This document shows, piece by piece, positions 7,854 to 17,619 of a stretch of DNA of 64,000 bases; position 1 is the first letter of the stretch; each line of letters starts with the position of its first letter. Under the pieces are notes generated by a model. It searched no databases. It was not told where the DNA came from and worked only from the letters and a program-made list of their open reading frames with translations. Source of the DNA: Pseudomonas brassicacearum subsp. brassicacearum. Its GTDB lineage: Bacteria; Pseudomonadota; Gammaproteobacteria; Pseudomonadales; Pseudomonadaceae. Both the position numbers and the translations under genes were made by a program. Location of the stretch: positions 62,001-126,000 of the forward strand of contig NZ_VZPJ01000004.1 in NCBI RefSeq assembly GCF_008801605.1, given 5' to 3'.

Positions 7854-10800
7854 ATGAAAGTCGATAACAAAAAACAGCCCGGACAGACGGGCCGCGTGTT
7901 TCTGCTCAAGGCCCTCAACCGCGCCGTGCTCTGCGCCCTGGCGACCTTGGGCATGGCCCAGGCGGCGCCTTATGTCGAGAGCGGCAGGGCGGGCAACCCG
8001 GACAGCTGGCGCAGCAGCGAATTCAACGCCGAATGGGGGCTGGGAGCCATCAACGCGCAACAGGCCTACGCCGCCGGGTATACCGGCAAGGGCGTCAAGC
8101 TGGGGATCTTCGACCAGCCGGTCTACGCGGCGCACCCAGAGTTCTCCGGCACCGGCAAAGTCGTGACGCTGGTCACCAGCGGCATCCGTGAGTACACCGA
8201 CCCCTACATCCCGGTGAAGGCCGGTGATGCGTTCCGCTACGACGGTTCACCCACTGTGGGCTCCGATGGCAAGCTGGGTTCCCACGGCACCCATGTCGGC
8301 GGGATCGCTGCCGGCAGTCGCGATGGCAGCCCGATGCACGGTGTGGCGTACAATGCGCAGATCATCAGCGCCGACAACGGCGACCCGGGCCCCGAGGATG
8401 GCATCATCCTGGGCAACGATGGCGCGGTGTACAAGGCGGGTTGGGACGCGTTGATCGCCAGCGGCGCACGCATCATCAACAACAGCTGGGGCATCGGCAT
8501 CACCGATCGTTTCGACCTGGGCGGCCGCGATCCGGCGTTCCCGCACTTCACCGTGCAGGACGCGCAACTGCAATTCGATCAGATCAAGCCGCTGCTGGGC
8601 ACCAAGCCCGGCGGCGCCTACGAGGGCGCCATCGCCGCGGCCCGCAGCGGGATCGTGACGATCTTCGCCGCCGGCAACGACTACAACCTCAATAACCCCG
8701 ACGCCATCGCGGGCCTGGCGTATTTCGTGCCGGACATCGCGCCGAACTGGCTCACCGTGGCGGCGCTGCAAATCAACCCCGACACCGCCAGCGCCGATCC
8801 GTACACCATCAGCACCTTCTCGTCGCGCTGCGGCTACACCGCCAGTTTCTGCGTGTCGGCACCGGGCACACGGGTCTACAGCGCCGTGATTGGCGGCACC
8901 AGTGCCGACGACCTGACCGTCGGCTACGCCAACAAGAGCGGCACCTCCATGGCCGCGCCCCATGTTGCCGGCAGCGTGGCGGTGTTGATGGAGCGTTTCC
9001 CGTACATGACCGGCGCCCAGGTCGCCAGCGTGCTGCGCACCACCGCTACCGACATGGGCGCGCCGGGCGTCGATGCGTTGTACGGCTGGGGCATGATCAA
9101 CCTGGGCAAGGCCATCGACGGTCCATCGATGCTGGTGACCGAGCAGGACATTCCCGAGGAATTTCGCATCGAGGGCGCCTACGGCTCCGGTCAGTTCGTG
9201 GTGGACCTGCCGGGCATTGGCGCGATCATCGATGCTGGCAAATCCACGGAGCGGGTGTGCAGTGGCATCCAATGTGGCCTGGACGTTTGGCGCAACGACA
9301 TCGCGGGTCACGGCGGGCTGACCAAGGAGGGCATCGGCACCCTGGTGCTCACCGGCGCAAACACCTACAGCGGGCCAACCCTGGTCAATCAAGGACGGCT
9401 GGCAGTCAATGGCTCGCTGGCCTCGGCCGTTACCGTCAATGACGGCGGCATCCTTGGTGGCAACGGGCGCATCGCCAGCCTGACCGCCAACCGCGGCGGC
9501 AGCGTGGCGCCCGGTAACTCCATCGGCACGTTGCAAGTGGCCGGCGACGTGACGTTCCAGCCCGGTTCGAACTACGCGGTGGAGGTCTCGCCCACCTCCA
9601 GCGACCTGATCGTGGCCGGCGGCAAGGCCTCCATTGACGGGGCGACGGTGTCGCTGTCCCTGGAAAACAGCCCGACGCTGCTGACGGCCGGCGACGTGAA
9701 AAGCCTGCTGGGCAGGCAGTTCAATATCTTGCAGGCCGTCGATGGTATTGACGGGCGCTTCGCTGAAGTCTTGCCCAACTATGCGTTTCTGGGGGGCGAC
9801 CTGGCGTACAGCGCCAGTGGCATTCAACTGGCGGTCGAGCGTAACGATGCGTCGTTTGCCAGCCTCGGCTTGACGCCTAACCAGCGTTCCGTCGCCTCGG
9901 CCGCCGAACAATTGGGCGCGGGCAACGGACTCTACGAAGCCTTGCTGCTTTCGCCCAGCGCCGCCGTGGCGCAACAGGCATTCCAGCAACTGTCTGGTGA
10001 AATCCATCCGGCCATTGGCACGCTGCTGATCAACGACAGCCGTCAATTGCGCGACGCCGTGGGGGATCGCCTGCGCCAGGACGCACTGTACGACGCCGGT
10101 ACGCCGACCGATGCCAGCAGCAATGCCTGGTTCAAGGTGCTGGGTGCTTGGGGCAAGAACGATGGCGGACATGATCACGCCAGTACGACCAGCTCCATCG
10201 GCGGGCTGCTGGCCGGTGTCGACGGCCTGATCAGCGACCAGACGCGACTGGGCTTCGTCACCGGCTACAGCGACAGTTCGTTGAGCATGGGCGACGGCAC
10301 CCACTCTTCGGCCAAGGCCGACAGCTATCACCTGGGCGTCTATCTGGGGCATGAGATCGACGCGCTGCGCCTGACCGTCGGCGGCGCCCACAGCTGGCAT
10401 CGCATCGACGTCAAGCGGGACCTGCAATGGGGTGACGTCAGCGGCCGAGAGAAAACCAAGCGCGATGCCCGGACCACCCAGCTCTTCACCGAAGCGGCGT
10501 ATCGCCTCGACTTGCAACCGGTCGCCCTGGAGCCGTTTGCCAACCTGGCCTATGTGCACCTGGACAGCGACAGCTTCCATGAGAAAGGCGACAACGCAGC
10601 CCTGCACGCTGGCGACGACCGTCGCGATGCCGTGCTCTCGACCCTGGGCGTGCGGGCCAGCCACACCCTGGCCCTGTCGGATAAACAACAACTGCAGCTG
10701 TCCGGCTCCCTCGGCTGGCAGCACAACCTGAGCAACACCACGTCCGAACAGGATCTGGCATTTGCCGACAGCAGCAGCACTTTCGCGGTGCAGAGCGTGT

Positions 10801-10946
10801 CCATGGACCGCAACGCTGCTGTGATCGGCGCCCGTGCCGGACTCGCGGTCGCCAAGGATGTGCGGGTCAACCTCGATTACAACGGCCTGCTCGGCTCCCG
10901 GGATAAATCCCATGGCGTGGGCTTGACGCTGGATTGGCAGTTCTGA
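7854..10946 (+). CDS. Subtilase-type serine protease autotransporter
   Basis: Type V secreted serine protease related to the PspA/PspB proteins found between aprF and lipA in P. fluorescens. Layout: signal peptide (core VLCALATLGMAQA); S8 peptidase domain, residues about 45-430, with catalytic Asp87 (GIFDQ), His144 (GSHGTHVGG) and Ser365 (GTSMAAPHVAG); a passenger-associated repeat near 490-570 (GTLVLTGANTYSG); C-terminal autotransporter beta-barrel from about 750, ending LDWQF with the terminal Phe recognised by the BAM machinery. Length is about 1030 aa. A GTG at 7851 directly precedes the chosen ATG and could be used instead. The barrel means it does not need the neighbouring AprDEF, so the locus mixes type I and type V secretion. 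Only one such gene is present here, whereas some strains have two. Confidence 0.93.
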   Translation: MKVDNKKQPGQTGRVFLLKALNRAVLCALATLGMAQAAPYVESGRAGNPDSWRSSEFNAEWGLGAINAQQAYAAGYTGKGVKLGIFDQPVYAAHPEFSGTGKVVTLVTSGIREYTDPYIPVKAGDAFRYDGSPTVGSDGKLGSHGTHVGGIAAGSRDGSPMHGVAYNAQIISADNGDPGPEDGIILGNDGAVYKAGWDALIASGARIINNSWGIGITDRFDLGGRDPAFPHFTVQDAQLQFDQIKPLLGTKPGGAYEGAIAAARSGIVTIFAAGNDYNLNNPDAIAGLAYFVPDIAPNWLTVAALQINPDTASADPYTISTFSSRCGYTASFCVSAPGTRVYSAVIGGTSADDLTVGYANKSGTSMAAPHVAGSVAVLMERFPYMTGAQVASVLRTTATDMGAPGVDALYGWGMINLGKAIDGPSMLVTEQDIPEEFRIEGAYGSGQFVVDLPGIGAIIDAGKSTERVCSGIQCGLDVWRNDIAGHGGLTKEGIGTLVLTGANTYSGPTLVNQGRLAVNGSLASAVTVNDGGILGGNGRIASLTANRGGSVAPGNSIGTLQVAGDVTFQPGSNYAVEVSPTSSDLIVAGGKASIDGATVSLSLENSPTLLTAGDVKSLLGRQFNILQAVDGIDGRFAEVLPNYAFLGGDLAYSASGIQLAVERNDASFASLGLTPNQRSVASAAEQLGAGNGLYEALLLSPSAAVAQQAFQQLSGEIHPAIGTLLINDSRQLRDAVGDRLRQDALYDAGTPTDASSNAWFKVLGAWGKNDGGHDHASTTSSIGGLLAGVDGLISDQTRLGFVTGYSDSSLSMGDGTHSSAKADSYHLGVYLGHEIDALRLTVGGAHSWHRIDVKRDLQWGDVSGREKTKRDARTTQLFTEAAYRLDLQPVALEPFANLAYVHLDSDSFHEKGDNAALHAGDDRRDAVLSTLGVRASHTLALSDKQQLQLSGSLGWQHNLSNTTSEQDLAFADSSSTFAVQSVSMDRNAAVIGARAGLAVAKDVRVNLDYNGLLGSRDKSHGVGLTLDWQF

Positions 10947-11009
10947 CCAGGAGCAAGGAAGTCTTGCCACCCGGTTCCCGCATTCCAACAACAAAAGAGA
11001 GCAACAACC

Positions 11010-12863
11010 ATGGGTATCTACGACTACAAGAACCTCGGCACTACCGAGTCCAAGGCACTGGTCAGCGACGCAATGGCGATCATGCTGTATTCCTACCACA
11101 ACCTCGACAACGGCTTTGCCGCCGGTTACCAGCACAACGGCTTCGGTGCCGGCCTGCCGGCGACCCTGGTGACTGCGCTGCTGGGCGGCACCGATTCCCA
11201 AGGGGTGATTCCCGGCGTGCCGTGGAATCCCGACTCGGAAAAACTGGCCCTGGAGGCGGTACAGAAGGCCGGCTGGACGCCCATCAGCGCCGATCAACTG
11301 GGTTACGCCGGCAAGGTGGATGGCCGCGGGACGTTTTTTGGTGAAAAGGCCGGCTACACCACCGCGCAGGTAGAGATCCTCGGCAAGTACGACGCCGAGG
11401 GTCACTTGCAGGAAATCGGCGTGTCGTTTCGCGGCACCAGTGGCCCTAGGGAAAACCTGATTGGCGATTCCATCGGCGACGTGATCAACGACCTGATGGC
11501 CGCGCTGGGGCCCAAGGACTATGCGAAAAACTACGTCGGCGAAGCCTTTGGCAACCTGCTGGGGGACGTCGCGAAGTTTGCCCAGGCCCATGGCCTGACG
11601 GGCAACGACGTGCTGGTCAGCGGCCACAGCCTGGGTGGGCTGGCGGTCAACAGCCTGGCGGACTTGAGCGCGAGCAAATGGTCAGGGTTCTACTCCAGTG
11701 CCAACTACATCGCCTACGCCTCGCCAACCCAGAGCAGTACCGACAAGGTCTTGAACATCGGCTACGAGAACGATCCGGTGTTCCGCGCCCTGGACGGCTC
11801 GACGTTCAACCTCGCGTCGGTGGGTGTGCACGATGGGCAACAGGAATCGGCCACTAACAATATCGTCAGCTTCAACGACCACTACGCTTCGACGGCATGG
11901 AACGTGTTGCCGTTTTCCATTCTCAACATCCCCACCTGGATTTCCCACCTGCCTACCGGCTATGGTGATGGCATGGGCCGGATCATGGGCTCGGTGTTCT
12001 ACGACCTCACCGAAAAAGACTCCACCATCATCGTCGCCAACCTGTCGGACCCTGCGCGCGCCAATACCTGGGTGCAAGACCTCAACCGCAATGCTGAAAC
12101 CCACACCGGCAGCACGTTCATCATCGGCAGCGACAGCAATGACCTGATCCAGGGCGGCCAGGGCAACGACTACCTGGAAGGCCGCGCCGGCAACGACACC
12201 TTTCGCGATGGCGGTGGCTACAACGTGATCCTGGGCGGGCAGGGGAGCAACAGCCTGCAACTGCAGCAGTCGGTGAAGGATTTCAGTTTCGCCCACGACG
12301 GGGCCGGGACGCTGTATATGCGCGACGCCCATGGCGCGATCAGCATCACCCGCGACATCGGCACGTTGGTCAGTAAGGAGTCCGGGTTGTTCTGGGGGCT
12401 GCTCAAGGATGAAGTGAGCCACAGTGTCACCGCCAATGGCCTGGTGGCCGGTGCCAACCTGACGGCGTATGCCTCTTCGATCAAGGGCAGCGCGGCCAAC
12501 GACACCTTGGTGGCGGGAGCGAAGGGTGACTGGCTGTTCGGCCAGGACGGCAACGATGTGCTGGTGGGCGGCGCGGGTAACGACACCTTCGTCGGTGGTG
12601 CAGGCAATGACCAGATGCAAGCGGGAGGCGGCAGTGACACTTTCCTCTTCAACGCCGCCTTCGGCCACGACCGGATCAGCGGCTACGACGCGGGGGACAA
12701 GCTGGTGTTCCTCGGCGTACCAGGTGCCGGGGCAGGTCATGACTACAGCCAGTACCTGTCACAAGTGGGCAATGACACGCTGCTCAAGGTGGGCGACAGT
12801 TCCGTGACCCTGGTGGGCGTAGGTCTCGGTCAGGTGGGGGGCGAAGGGATCGTGTTCGCCTGA
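11010..12863 (+). CDS. lipA: Family I.3 RTX lipase (type I secreted)
   Basis: Extracellular triacylglycerol lipase of bacterial family I.3 (Pseudomonas PML/TliA type), secreted in a calcium-dependent way, most likely through AprDEF. The length of 617 aa and catalytic positions coincide with those known for PML of Pseudomonas sp. MIS38: Ser207 in GHSLGG, Asp255 in YENDPVF and His313 in WISHLPTG. The C-terminal part has RTX nonapeptide repeats in two blocks (GGQGNDYLEG near 385; GGAGNDTFVGG near 525), then a hydrophobic secretion tail ending EGIVFA. There is no Sec signal. It lies 63 bp after the autotransporter and probably shares its transcription unit. A REP cluster follows directly after the stop. 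Confidence 0.96.
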   Translation: MGIYDYKNLGTTESKALVSDAMAIMLYSYHNLDNGFAAGYQHNGFGAGLPATLVTALLGGTDSQGVIPGVPWNPDSEKLALEAVQKAGWTPISADQLGYAGKVDGRGTFFGEKAGYTTAQVEILGKYDAEGHLQEIGVSFRGTSGPRENLIGDSIGDVINDLMAALGPKDYAKNYVGEAFGNLLGDVAKFAQAHGLTGNDVLVSGHSLGGLAVNSLADLSASKWSGFYSSANYIAYASPTQSSTDKVLNIGYENDPVFRALDGSTFNLASVGVHDGQQESATNNIVSFNDHYASTAWNVLPFSILNIPTWISHLPTGYGDGMGRIMGSVFYDLTEKDSTIIVANLSDPARANTWVQDLNRNAETHTGSTFIIGSDSNDLIQGGQGNDYLEGRAGNDTFRDGGGYNVILGGQGSNSLQLQQSVKDFSFAHDGAGTLYMRDAHGAISITRDIGTLVSKESGLFWGLLKDEVSHSVTANGLVAGANLTAYASSIKGSAANDTLVAGAKGDWLFGQDGNDVLVGGAGNDTFVGGAGNDQMQAGGGSDTFLFNAAFGHDRISGYDAGDKLVFLGVPGAGAGHDYSQYLSQVGNDTLLKVGDSSVTLVGVGLGQVGGEGIVFA

Positions 12864-12867
12864 TATC

Positions 12868-13090
12868 GCCATCGCGAGCAAGCTCGCTCCCACAGTGGAT
12901 CTCGGGTGTATGCAGTATTTGTGTTCATCACCGAACCTTGTGGGAGCGAGCTTGCTCGCGATTGGGCCGGCACATCCAACCCCGCTGCTACTGACTCACC
13001 GCTATCGCGAGCAAGCTCGCTCCCACAGTGGGTCACAGGTGTGTACTGGATTTGTGTTCACCACCGAGACTTTGTGGGAGCTCGCGATGG
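12868..13090. repeat. Cluster of four REP elements (two REPIN-like pairs)
   Basis: Alternating-orientation REP palindromes at 12868-12895, 12939-12963, 13003-13027 and 13073-13090. The spacers of the two pairs resemble each other (TTTGTGTTCA is in both), suggesting tandem duplication of an inverted-pair unit. The fourth copy lacks the central CGAGCTTG and so is internally deleted. The cluster lies between the convergent lipase and lipoprotein genes. Confidence 0.9.
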
Positions 13091-13116
13091 CGGTGCAGCA
13101 GGCGAATCACCGGTAA

Positions 13117-13341
13117 TCAGTCTTCCTTGCGAATGGTTGCCACATCATCGGCGCGCACCCGGACTTTCCTGCCGGAAATATCCTCGAACTCGTAGAAACC
13201 GTCAGCGGTGCGGGTATTGGGGGTGTCCTTGGTCAAATACTGGGTACCGTTCTGCAAGGTCACCACGGTTGGCGACGCGCAGCCAGCCAGAGCCAGAAAT
13301 GCCACGGCGACCATGGGCAGGCCCAGAAACCTGATGTTCAT
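13117..13341 (-). CDS. Small YgdI/YgdR-type lipoprotein (DUF903)
   Basis: Predicted outer-membrane lipoprotein of about 74 aa. A type II signal peptide ends in the lipobox LAGC (Cys about residue 21), followed by an SH3-like YgdI/YgdR domain with VTLQNGTQYLTKDTP and FEDISGRKVRVRADDV. Function of the family is unknown. The ATG at 13341 is chosen over the upstream in-frame ATG at 13347 because the GAGAGG motif then has about 8-nt spacing. It is convergent with the lipase and divergent from the FAN1-like gene. The 220 bp upstream to 13561 holds no other gene that I can see. Confidence 0.85.
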   Translation of the reverse strand: MNIRFLGLPMVAVAFLALAGCASPTVVTLQNGTQYLTKDTPNTRTADGFYEFEDISGRKVRVRADDVATIRKED

Positions 13342-13561
13342 AACCATAACCTCTCAATCAAAAGGACACGGCGCAACTGATTCGACCGCGCCATCATGTT
13401 AGTCAACCGCCATTGGTCTCGCTTGCTGTAGGAAAGTTCATCGCTAGCTGAAGGATTTCATCTTAAATATAGGAGACCGTTCATCTTTTGCTGTTGCCTG
13501 GCTGGTTTACAGCTGTTATCTGTATGCATAACCAGTATCCGATATCCTTGGTGTTCTTTCC

Positions 13562-15292
13562 GTGGCAGTCCGTTCCCTCGACGATCCGTTTTACTACCTG
13601 AACAACTTCCAGCAGGTGCTCGCTTGGTTGACGCAGCGTTATGCCGATGTGCTCAGCACTGACGAGCAGCGTTTCATCGAGCACTTCGCCGCGCTGCCGC
13701 GTGGTGCCCAGGGCTTGCTGGTGCGGATGGTGATGCGCAAGGGGCTTCGGTTTCGCCATAGCAAGCTGCACTACCCGGAAATTGGCGACATCGGCGCCGC
13801 GGTCGCGCCACTGCTGGCGCTGGGTTGGGTCGAGAAAGAGGCCCCCATCGGGCTCGCCGAACTGTTCGAGGTGCTGCTCAAGCCGGAAATCCTCCTGTGC
13901 CTGGGTCACCTGATCGAACAGCCCAAGGCGAAAAAGACCGAATGGCTCCAGGCCTTGGACGAGCGCCTCAACCAGTCCCAGCCGTTCCGTGCCTGGTGCC
14001 CGCAGCTGGACGACAGGCTGTACAGCCTGACGATCATGAATCTGTGTGACCGGCTGCGGTTGATGTTTTTCGGCAACCTTTACCAGGATTGGTCGGAATT
14101 CGTCCTGTCGGACCTGGGCATCTTCACCTACGAAACCGTCGAGTTCAGTGCCGAGTCACGGGGGTTGCGCAGCCGCGAGGACGTCGATGCCTGCCTGTTC
14201 CTGCACGACTGCCAGCAGCGCTTCGAAGCTGGCGAGTCCCTGGAAGAGATCGTCGCCCAGGTCAACGAGCTGTCCCTGGACAATCCGTGGCTGGAGCGGC
14301 GCCGGGGCAAGTTGTTGTTCCAGATTGGCCAGCACGGCGAACGCATCGGTGACTTCGCCTTGGCCTTGGGCATCTATCGCGCTTGCGCTTACCCGGGGGC
14401 GCGGTTGCGGATGGTCCGGGTGCTGGAACGCATCGGCGAATACGCCCTGGCCCTTGAACTGGGCGAGGTGGCGATGCAGGCACCGCAAAGTGCCGCCGAA
14501 ACCCAGGCCTTGCTGCGGATCGTGCCCCGTCTTCGGCGCAAGTTGGGCGGGCCGCCGGTGCCACGGAGCCTGGCCCGGGAAGTGGAGCGCCTGGAACTGC
14601 AACTGCCGCGCGTCGATCCGACCTTGTCGGTGGAGTACCACGTCCAGGCCCACCTGCACGACGAAACCGCGCCAGTGCATTACGTCGAGAACAGCCTGAT
14701 CAATTCGCTGTTCGGCCTGCTGTGCTGGCCGGCGATCTTCGCGCCGTTGCCGGGCGCGTTTTTCCACCCGTTCCAACGCGGGCCGGTGGACCTGCTCAAC
14801 GAAGATTTCCATGCCCGTCGCGCCGAGCTGTTCGCAGCTTGCCTGGCAGAGTTGGACGATGGCCGCTATCGGCAGACCATCGGCCGTCGCTATGCCGAAA
14901 AGCGGGGCGTGCAGTCGCCTTTCGTATTCTGGGGCGCGCTGTCCGAGCCCTTGCTGGAGCAAGCCCTCGATTGCCTGCCGGCCGCGCATCTCAAGCACTG
15001 GTTTGACCGTCTGCTGCTGGACATCAAGGCCAATCGCGCCGGTATGCCGGACCTGATCCAGTTCTGGCCGCAGCACAAGACCTACCGCATGATCGAAGTC
15101 AAAGGCCCTGGCGATCGGCTGCAAGACAACCAGCTACGCTGGCTGGAGTTCTGCCATGAACACCAGATGCCCGTTGCCGTTTGTTATGTGCAATGGGCAG
15201 AGTCAGCCATCGCGAGCGAGCTCGCTCCCACATGGGATGAGTCACCACAGATCACCTGTGGGAGCGAGCTTGCTCGCGATGGGGCCGCATGA
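13562..15292 (+). CDS. fan1: FAN1-like VRR-NUC nuclease with REP-derived C-terminal tail
   Basis: Structure-specific 5' flap endonuclease/exonuclease related to FAN1 and to the crystallised P. aeruginosa homologue, implicated in interstrand crosslink repair. The N-terminal DNA-binding region begins SLDDPFYYLNNF; helical TPR-like repeats follow; the C-terminal VRR-NUC domain has the catalytic GMPDLI ... MIEVKGPGD motif at about residues 495-520. The GTG start is the only one before an upstream in-frame stop, and no strong ribosome site is visible. The last roughly 28 codons after CYVQWAE are encoded by a REPIN (15206-15281), giving a tail with ELAPTWDE and GSELARDG that looks non-functional. 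The stop overlaps the next gene's ATG (ATGA), so the two genes are coupled. Confidence 0.92.
   Translation: MAVRSLDDPFYYLNNFQQVLAWLTQRYADVLSTDEQRFIEHFAALPRGAQGLLVRMVMRKGLRFRHSKLHYPEIGDIGAAVAPLLALGWVEKEAPIGLAELFEVLLKPEILLCLGHLIEQPKAKKTEWLQALDERLNQSQPFRAWCPQLDDRLYSLTIMNLCDRLRLMFFGNLYQDWSEFVLSDLGIFTYETVEFSAESRGLRSREDVDACLFLHDCQQRFEAGESLEEIVAQVNELSLDNPWLERRRGKLLFQIGQHGERIGDFALALGIYRACAYPGARLRMVRVLERIGEYALALELGEVAMQAPQSAAETQALLRIVPRLRRKLGGPPVPRSLAREVERLELQLPRVDPTLSVEYHVQAHLHDETAPVHYVENSLINSLFGLLCWPAIFAPLPGAFFHPFQRGPVDLLNEDFHARRAELFAACLAELDDGRYRQTIGRRYAEKRGVQSPFVFWGALSEPLLEQALDCLPAAHLKHWFDRLLLDIKANRAGMPDLIQFWPQHKTYRMIEVKGPGDRLQDNQLRWLEFCHEHQMPVAVCYVQWAESAIASELAPTWDESPQITCGSELARDGAA
15206..15281. 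repeat. REPIN inside the 3' end of fan1
   Basis: Inverted REP pair, 15206-15232 and 15257-15281, separated by 24 nt, lying entirely within the open frame of the FAN1-like gene and ending 7 nt before the next gene's ATG. The REP palindromes here are translated. Confidence 0.9.
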
Positions 15293-17619
15293 ACCCGGCA
15301 CCCAGCTACAGCATCGCCGTGCGGGCATTGTGTGAGTTCACCGCCAAGGTGGGTGACCTTGACCTGCGCTTCACACCTTCGCCCACGGCCCTGGAAGGCA
15401 TCGCCGGCCATCGCACCGTGGCCTCGCGGCGCAGCGAGGGTTATCAGGCTGAAGTGGCCCTCGAAGGTCATTACCAGACACTGACAGTCAAAGGCCGGGC
15501 CGATGGCTACGACCCCGTTCGCCAATGCCTTGAAGAAGTGAAGACCTACCGGGGTGAGCTGGCCAAGCAGCCAGCCAATCATCGCCAGCTGCATTGGGCC
15601 CAGGCGAAAATCTATGGCGGGTTGATGTGCCAGAAACTGCAATTGCCGCACATCGACGTGGCTCTGGTGTACTTCGACATCGTCAGCGAAAAGGAAACCT
15701 GCATCACCCAACGTTTCGAGGCGACACAGCTGCAAGCCTTCTTCGAAGCGCAATGCGCGTTGTTCCTGGCCTGGGCCGAACAGGAAATGGCCCATCGACA
15801 GGCGCGCAACCTCGGCGCGCAATCGCTGGTATTTCCCCATGCGGGTTTCAGGTCGGGGCAACGGCACCTGGCCGAATCGGTGTTCAAGGCCGTCAGCACC
15901 GGCCGCTGCCTGATGGCCCAGGCGCCAACGGGCATCGGCAAGACCGTCGGTACCTTGTTCCCAATGCTCAAGGCTTTGGCGCCGCAGCAACTGGACAAAG
16001 TGTACTTCCTCACAGCGAAAACCCCAGGGCGCAAGCTGGCCCTGGATGCGGCGCGGGTGATCACCCACGGCGCGTCGTCAATGCCATTGCGGGTGCTGGA
16101 AATGATCGCCCGGGACAAGGCTTGCGAACACCCGGACAAGGCATGCCATGGCGAATCCTGCCCACTGGCCCGCGGTTTCTACGACCGCTTGCCGGGCGCC
16201 CGGGCAGCAGCGAGCCAGGTCACGTTGCTCGACCAGGCGGCGTTGCGCGAGATTGCGCTGGCCCATGAGGTCTGCCCGTATTACCTCAGCCAGGAAATGG
16301 CCCGCTGGGCCGACGTGGTGGTGGCCGACTACAACTATTACTTCGACTTCAGCGCGTTGCTCTTCGGCCTGGCCCAGGCCAACGGCTGGACTGTCGCGAC
16401 CTTGGTGGATGAAGCCCATAACCTGGTGGAGCGCGGGCGGCAGATGTACAGCGCGACCCTCGACCAGGCCACGCTGACCAGCGTGCGCAAAACCGCCCCC
16501 GAACCGCTGAAGAAATCCCTCGATAGGGTCAATCGCCAGTGGAACGCCTTGCATGCGCCCCAGGTGGCGGCCTATCAGGCTTATGAAAAACTGCCGGAAA
16601 AACTGCTCCAGGCCCTGGCCAACTGCACGACGGCTATCGGCGATTACCTCAACGATCATCCCCAGGGCCTGGACAGCGGATTGCAGGCGTTTTACTTCGA
16701 CGCGTTGCAGTTTGGCCGGGTGGCGGAAACCTTCGACGAGCACTTTCTGTTCGACATCCACAAGCGCGAACTTGGCCGCCAGCGCAGCCTGTCTACGCTG
16801 TGCCTGCGCAACGTGGTGCCGGCCGCATTCCTGCGGCCCAGGCTGACGGCGGCCCGCAGCACGGTGCTGTTTTCCGCGACCTTGAGCCCCCGGCACTACT
16901 ACGCAGATTTGTTGGGGACGCCGGGCGACACGGTATGGATCGACGTGGAATCGCCGTTCAAGGCCGAACAACTGGACGTGCAGGTTGTCAGCCGCATTTC
17001 CACCCGTTTTGCCCACCGCCAGGCGTCCCTGGAACCCATTGCCGCGTTGATGGCCCGCCAGTTCAGCGAGCGCCCAGGCAACTACCTGGCTTTTTTCAGC
17101 AGCTTCGATTACTTGCAGCAAGTGGCGGGGTTGTTTGCCGAGCGGTACCCGCAAATTGCGCTTTGGACGCAATCGCGCGGCATGGGCGAAGCCCCCCGGC
17201 AGGCGTTTATCGAGCGGTTCATGGAGCACAGCCAAGGCATTGGCTTTGCGGTGCTGGGCGGTGCGTTCGGCGAGGGCATCGATTTGCCGGGTTCACGCCT
17301 GATCGGCGCGTTCATCGCCACCTTGGGGCTGGCGCAGTTCAACCCGGTCAATGAGCAGATGAAACAACGCATGGCGGCGATCTTTGGCGATGGTTACGAC
17401 TACACCTACTTGTATCCCGGCCTGCAAAAAGTCGTGCAGGCGGCCGGCCGCGTAATCCGCACCCAGCAGGATCGCGGGGTGGTATTGCTGATCGATGACC
17501 GGTTTGGCGAGGCCAGGGTGCAGCACTTATTGCCGCGTTGGTGGTCTGTCACTCAGGAAACACACCCCGCCACCTGTAGGAGCGAGCTTGCTCGCGATGG
17601 CGGTCTGTCAGTGACATGA
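15289..17619 (+). CDS. PD-(D/E)XK nuclease / DinG-XPD-like helicase fusion
   Basis: Superfamily 2 iron-sulphur DNA helicase with an N-terminal nuclease-like domain. Residues about 1-180 resemble a Cas4/RecB-type PD-(D/E)XK domain (KGRADGYDP, then LEEVKTYRG). The helicase has Walker A APTGIGKT near 212, a DEAH-type VDEAHN box near 373, and four cysteines (KACEHPD, KACHGESCP, EVCPYY; about 278-328) positioned to bind a 4Fe-4S cluster as in DinG/XPD. The C-terminal helicase lobe includes FGEGIDLPGS and QAAGRVIRTQQD. Reading order with FAN1 (ATGA overlap) suggests a joint role in crosslink or structured-DNA repair. The last about 14 codons (CRSELARDGG ...) come from a REP element, as in the gene before it. 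Confidence 0.9.
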   Translation: MNPAPSYSIAVRALCEFTAKVGDLDLRFTPSPTALEGIAGHRTVASRRSEGYQAEVALEGHYQTLTVKGRADGYDPVRQCLEEVKTYRGELAKQPANHRQLHWAQAKIYGGLMCQKLQLPHIDVALVYFDIVSEKETCITQRFEATQLQAFFEAQCALFLAWAEQEMAHRQARNLGAQSLVFPHAGFRSGQRHLAESVFKAVSTGRCLMAQAPTGIGKTVGTLFPMLKALAPQQLDKVYFLTAKTPGRKLALDAARVITHGASSMPLRVLEMIARDKACEHPDKACHGESCPLARGFYDRLPGARAAASQVTLLDQAALREIALAHEVCPYYLSQEMARWADVVVADYNYYFDFSALLFGLAQANGWTVATLVDEAHNLVERGRQMYSATLDQATLTSVRKTAPEPLKKSLDRVNRQWNALHAPQVAAYQAYEKLPEKLLQALANCTTAIGDYLNDHPQGLDSGLQAFYFDALQFGRVAETFDEHFLFDIHKRELGRQRSLSTLCLRNVVPAAFLRPRLTAARSTVLFSATLSPRHYYADLLGTPGDTVWIDVESPFKAEQLDVQVVSRISTRFAHRQASLEPIAALMARQFSERPGNYLAFFSSFDYLQQVAGLFAERYPQIALWTQSRGMGEAPRQAFIERFMEHSQGIGFAVLGGAFGEGIDLPGSRLIGAFIATLGLAQFNPVNEQMKQRMAAIFGDGYDYTYLYPGLQKVVQAAGRVIRTQQDRGVVLLIDDRFGEARVQHLLPRWWSVTQETHPATCRSELARDGGLSVT

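Noticed and set aside
8247..11627. Very long open frame on the minus strand opposite the autotransporter and lipase
   Set aside because: It mirrors GC-rich third codon positions of two well-supported plus-strand genes, has no recognisable domain, and lacks a ribosome site.
12868..13090. Possible CRISPR array from regularly spaced palindromes
   Set aside because: The repeats alternate in orientation and match the REP core; spacers are not unique 30-40 bp units and no cas genes occur.
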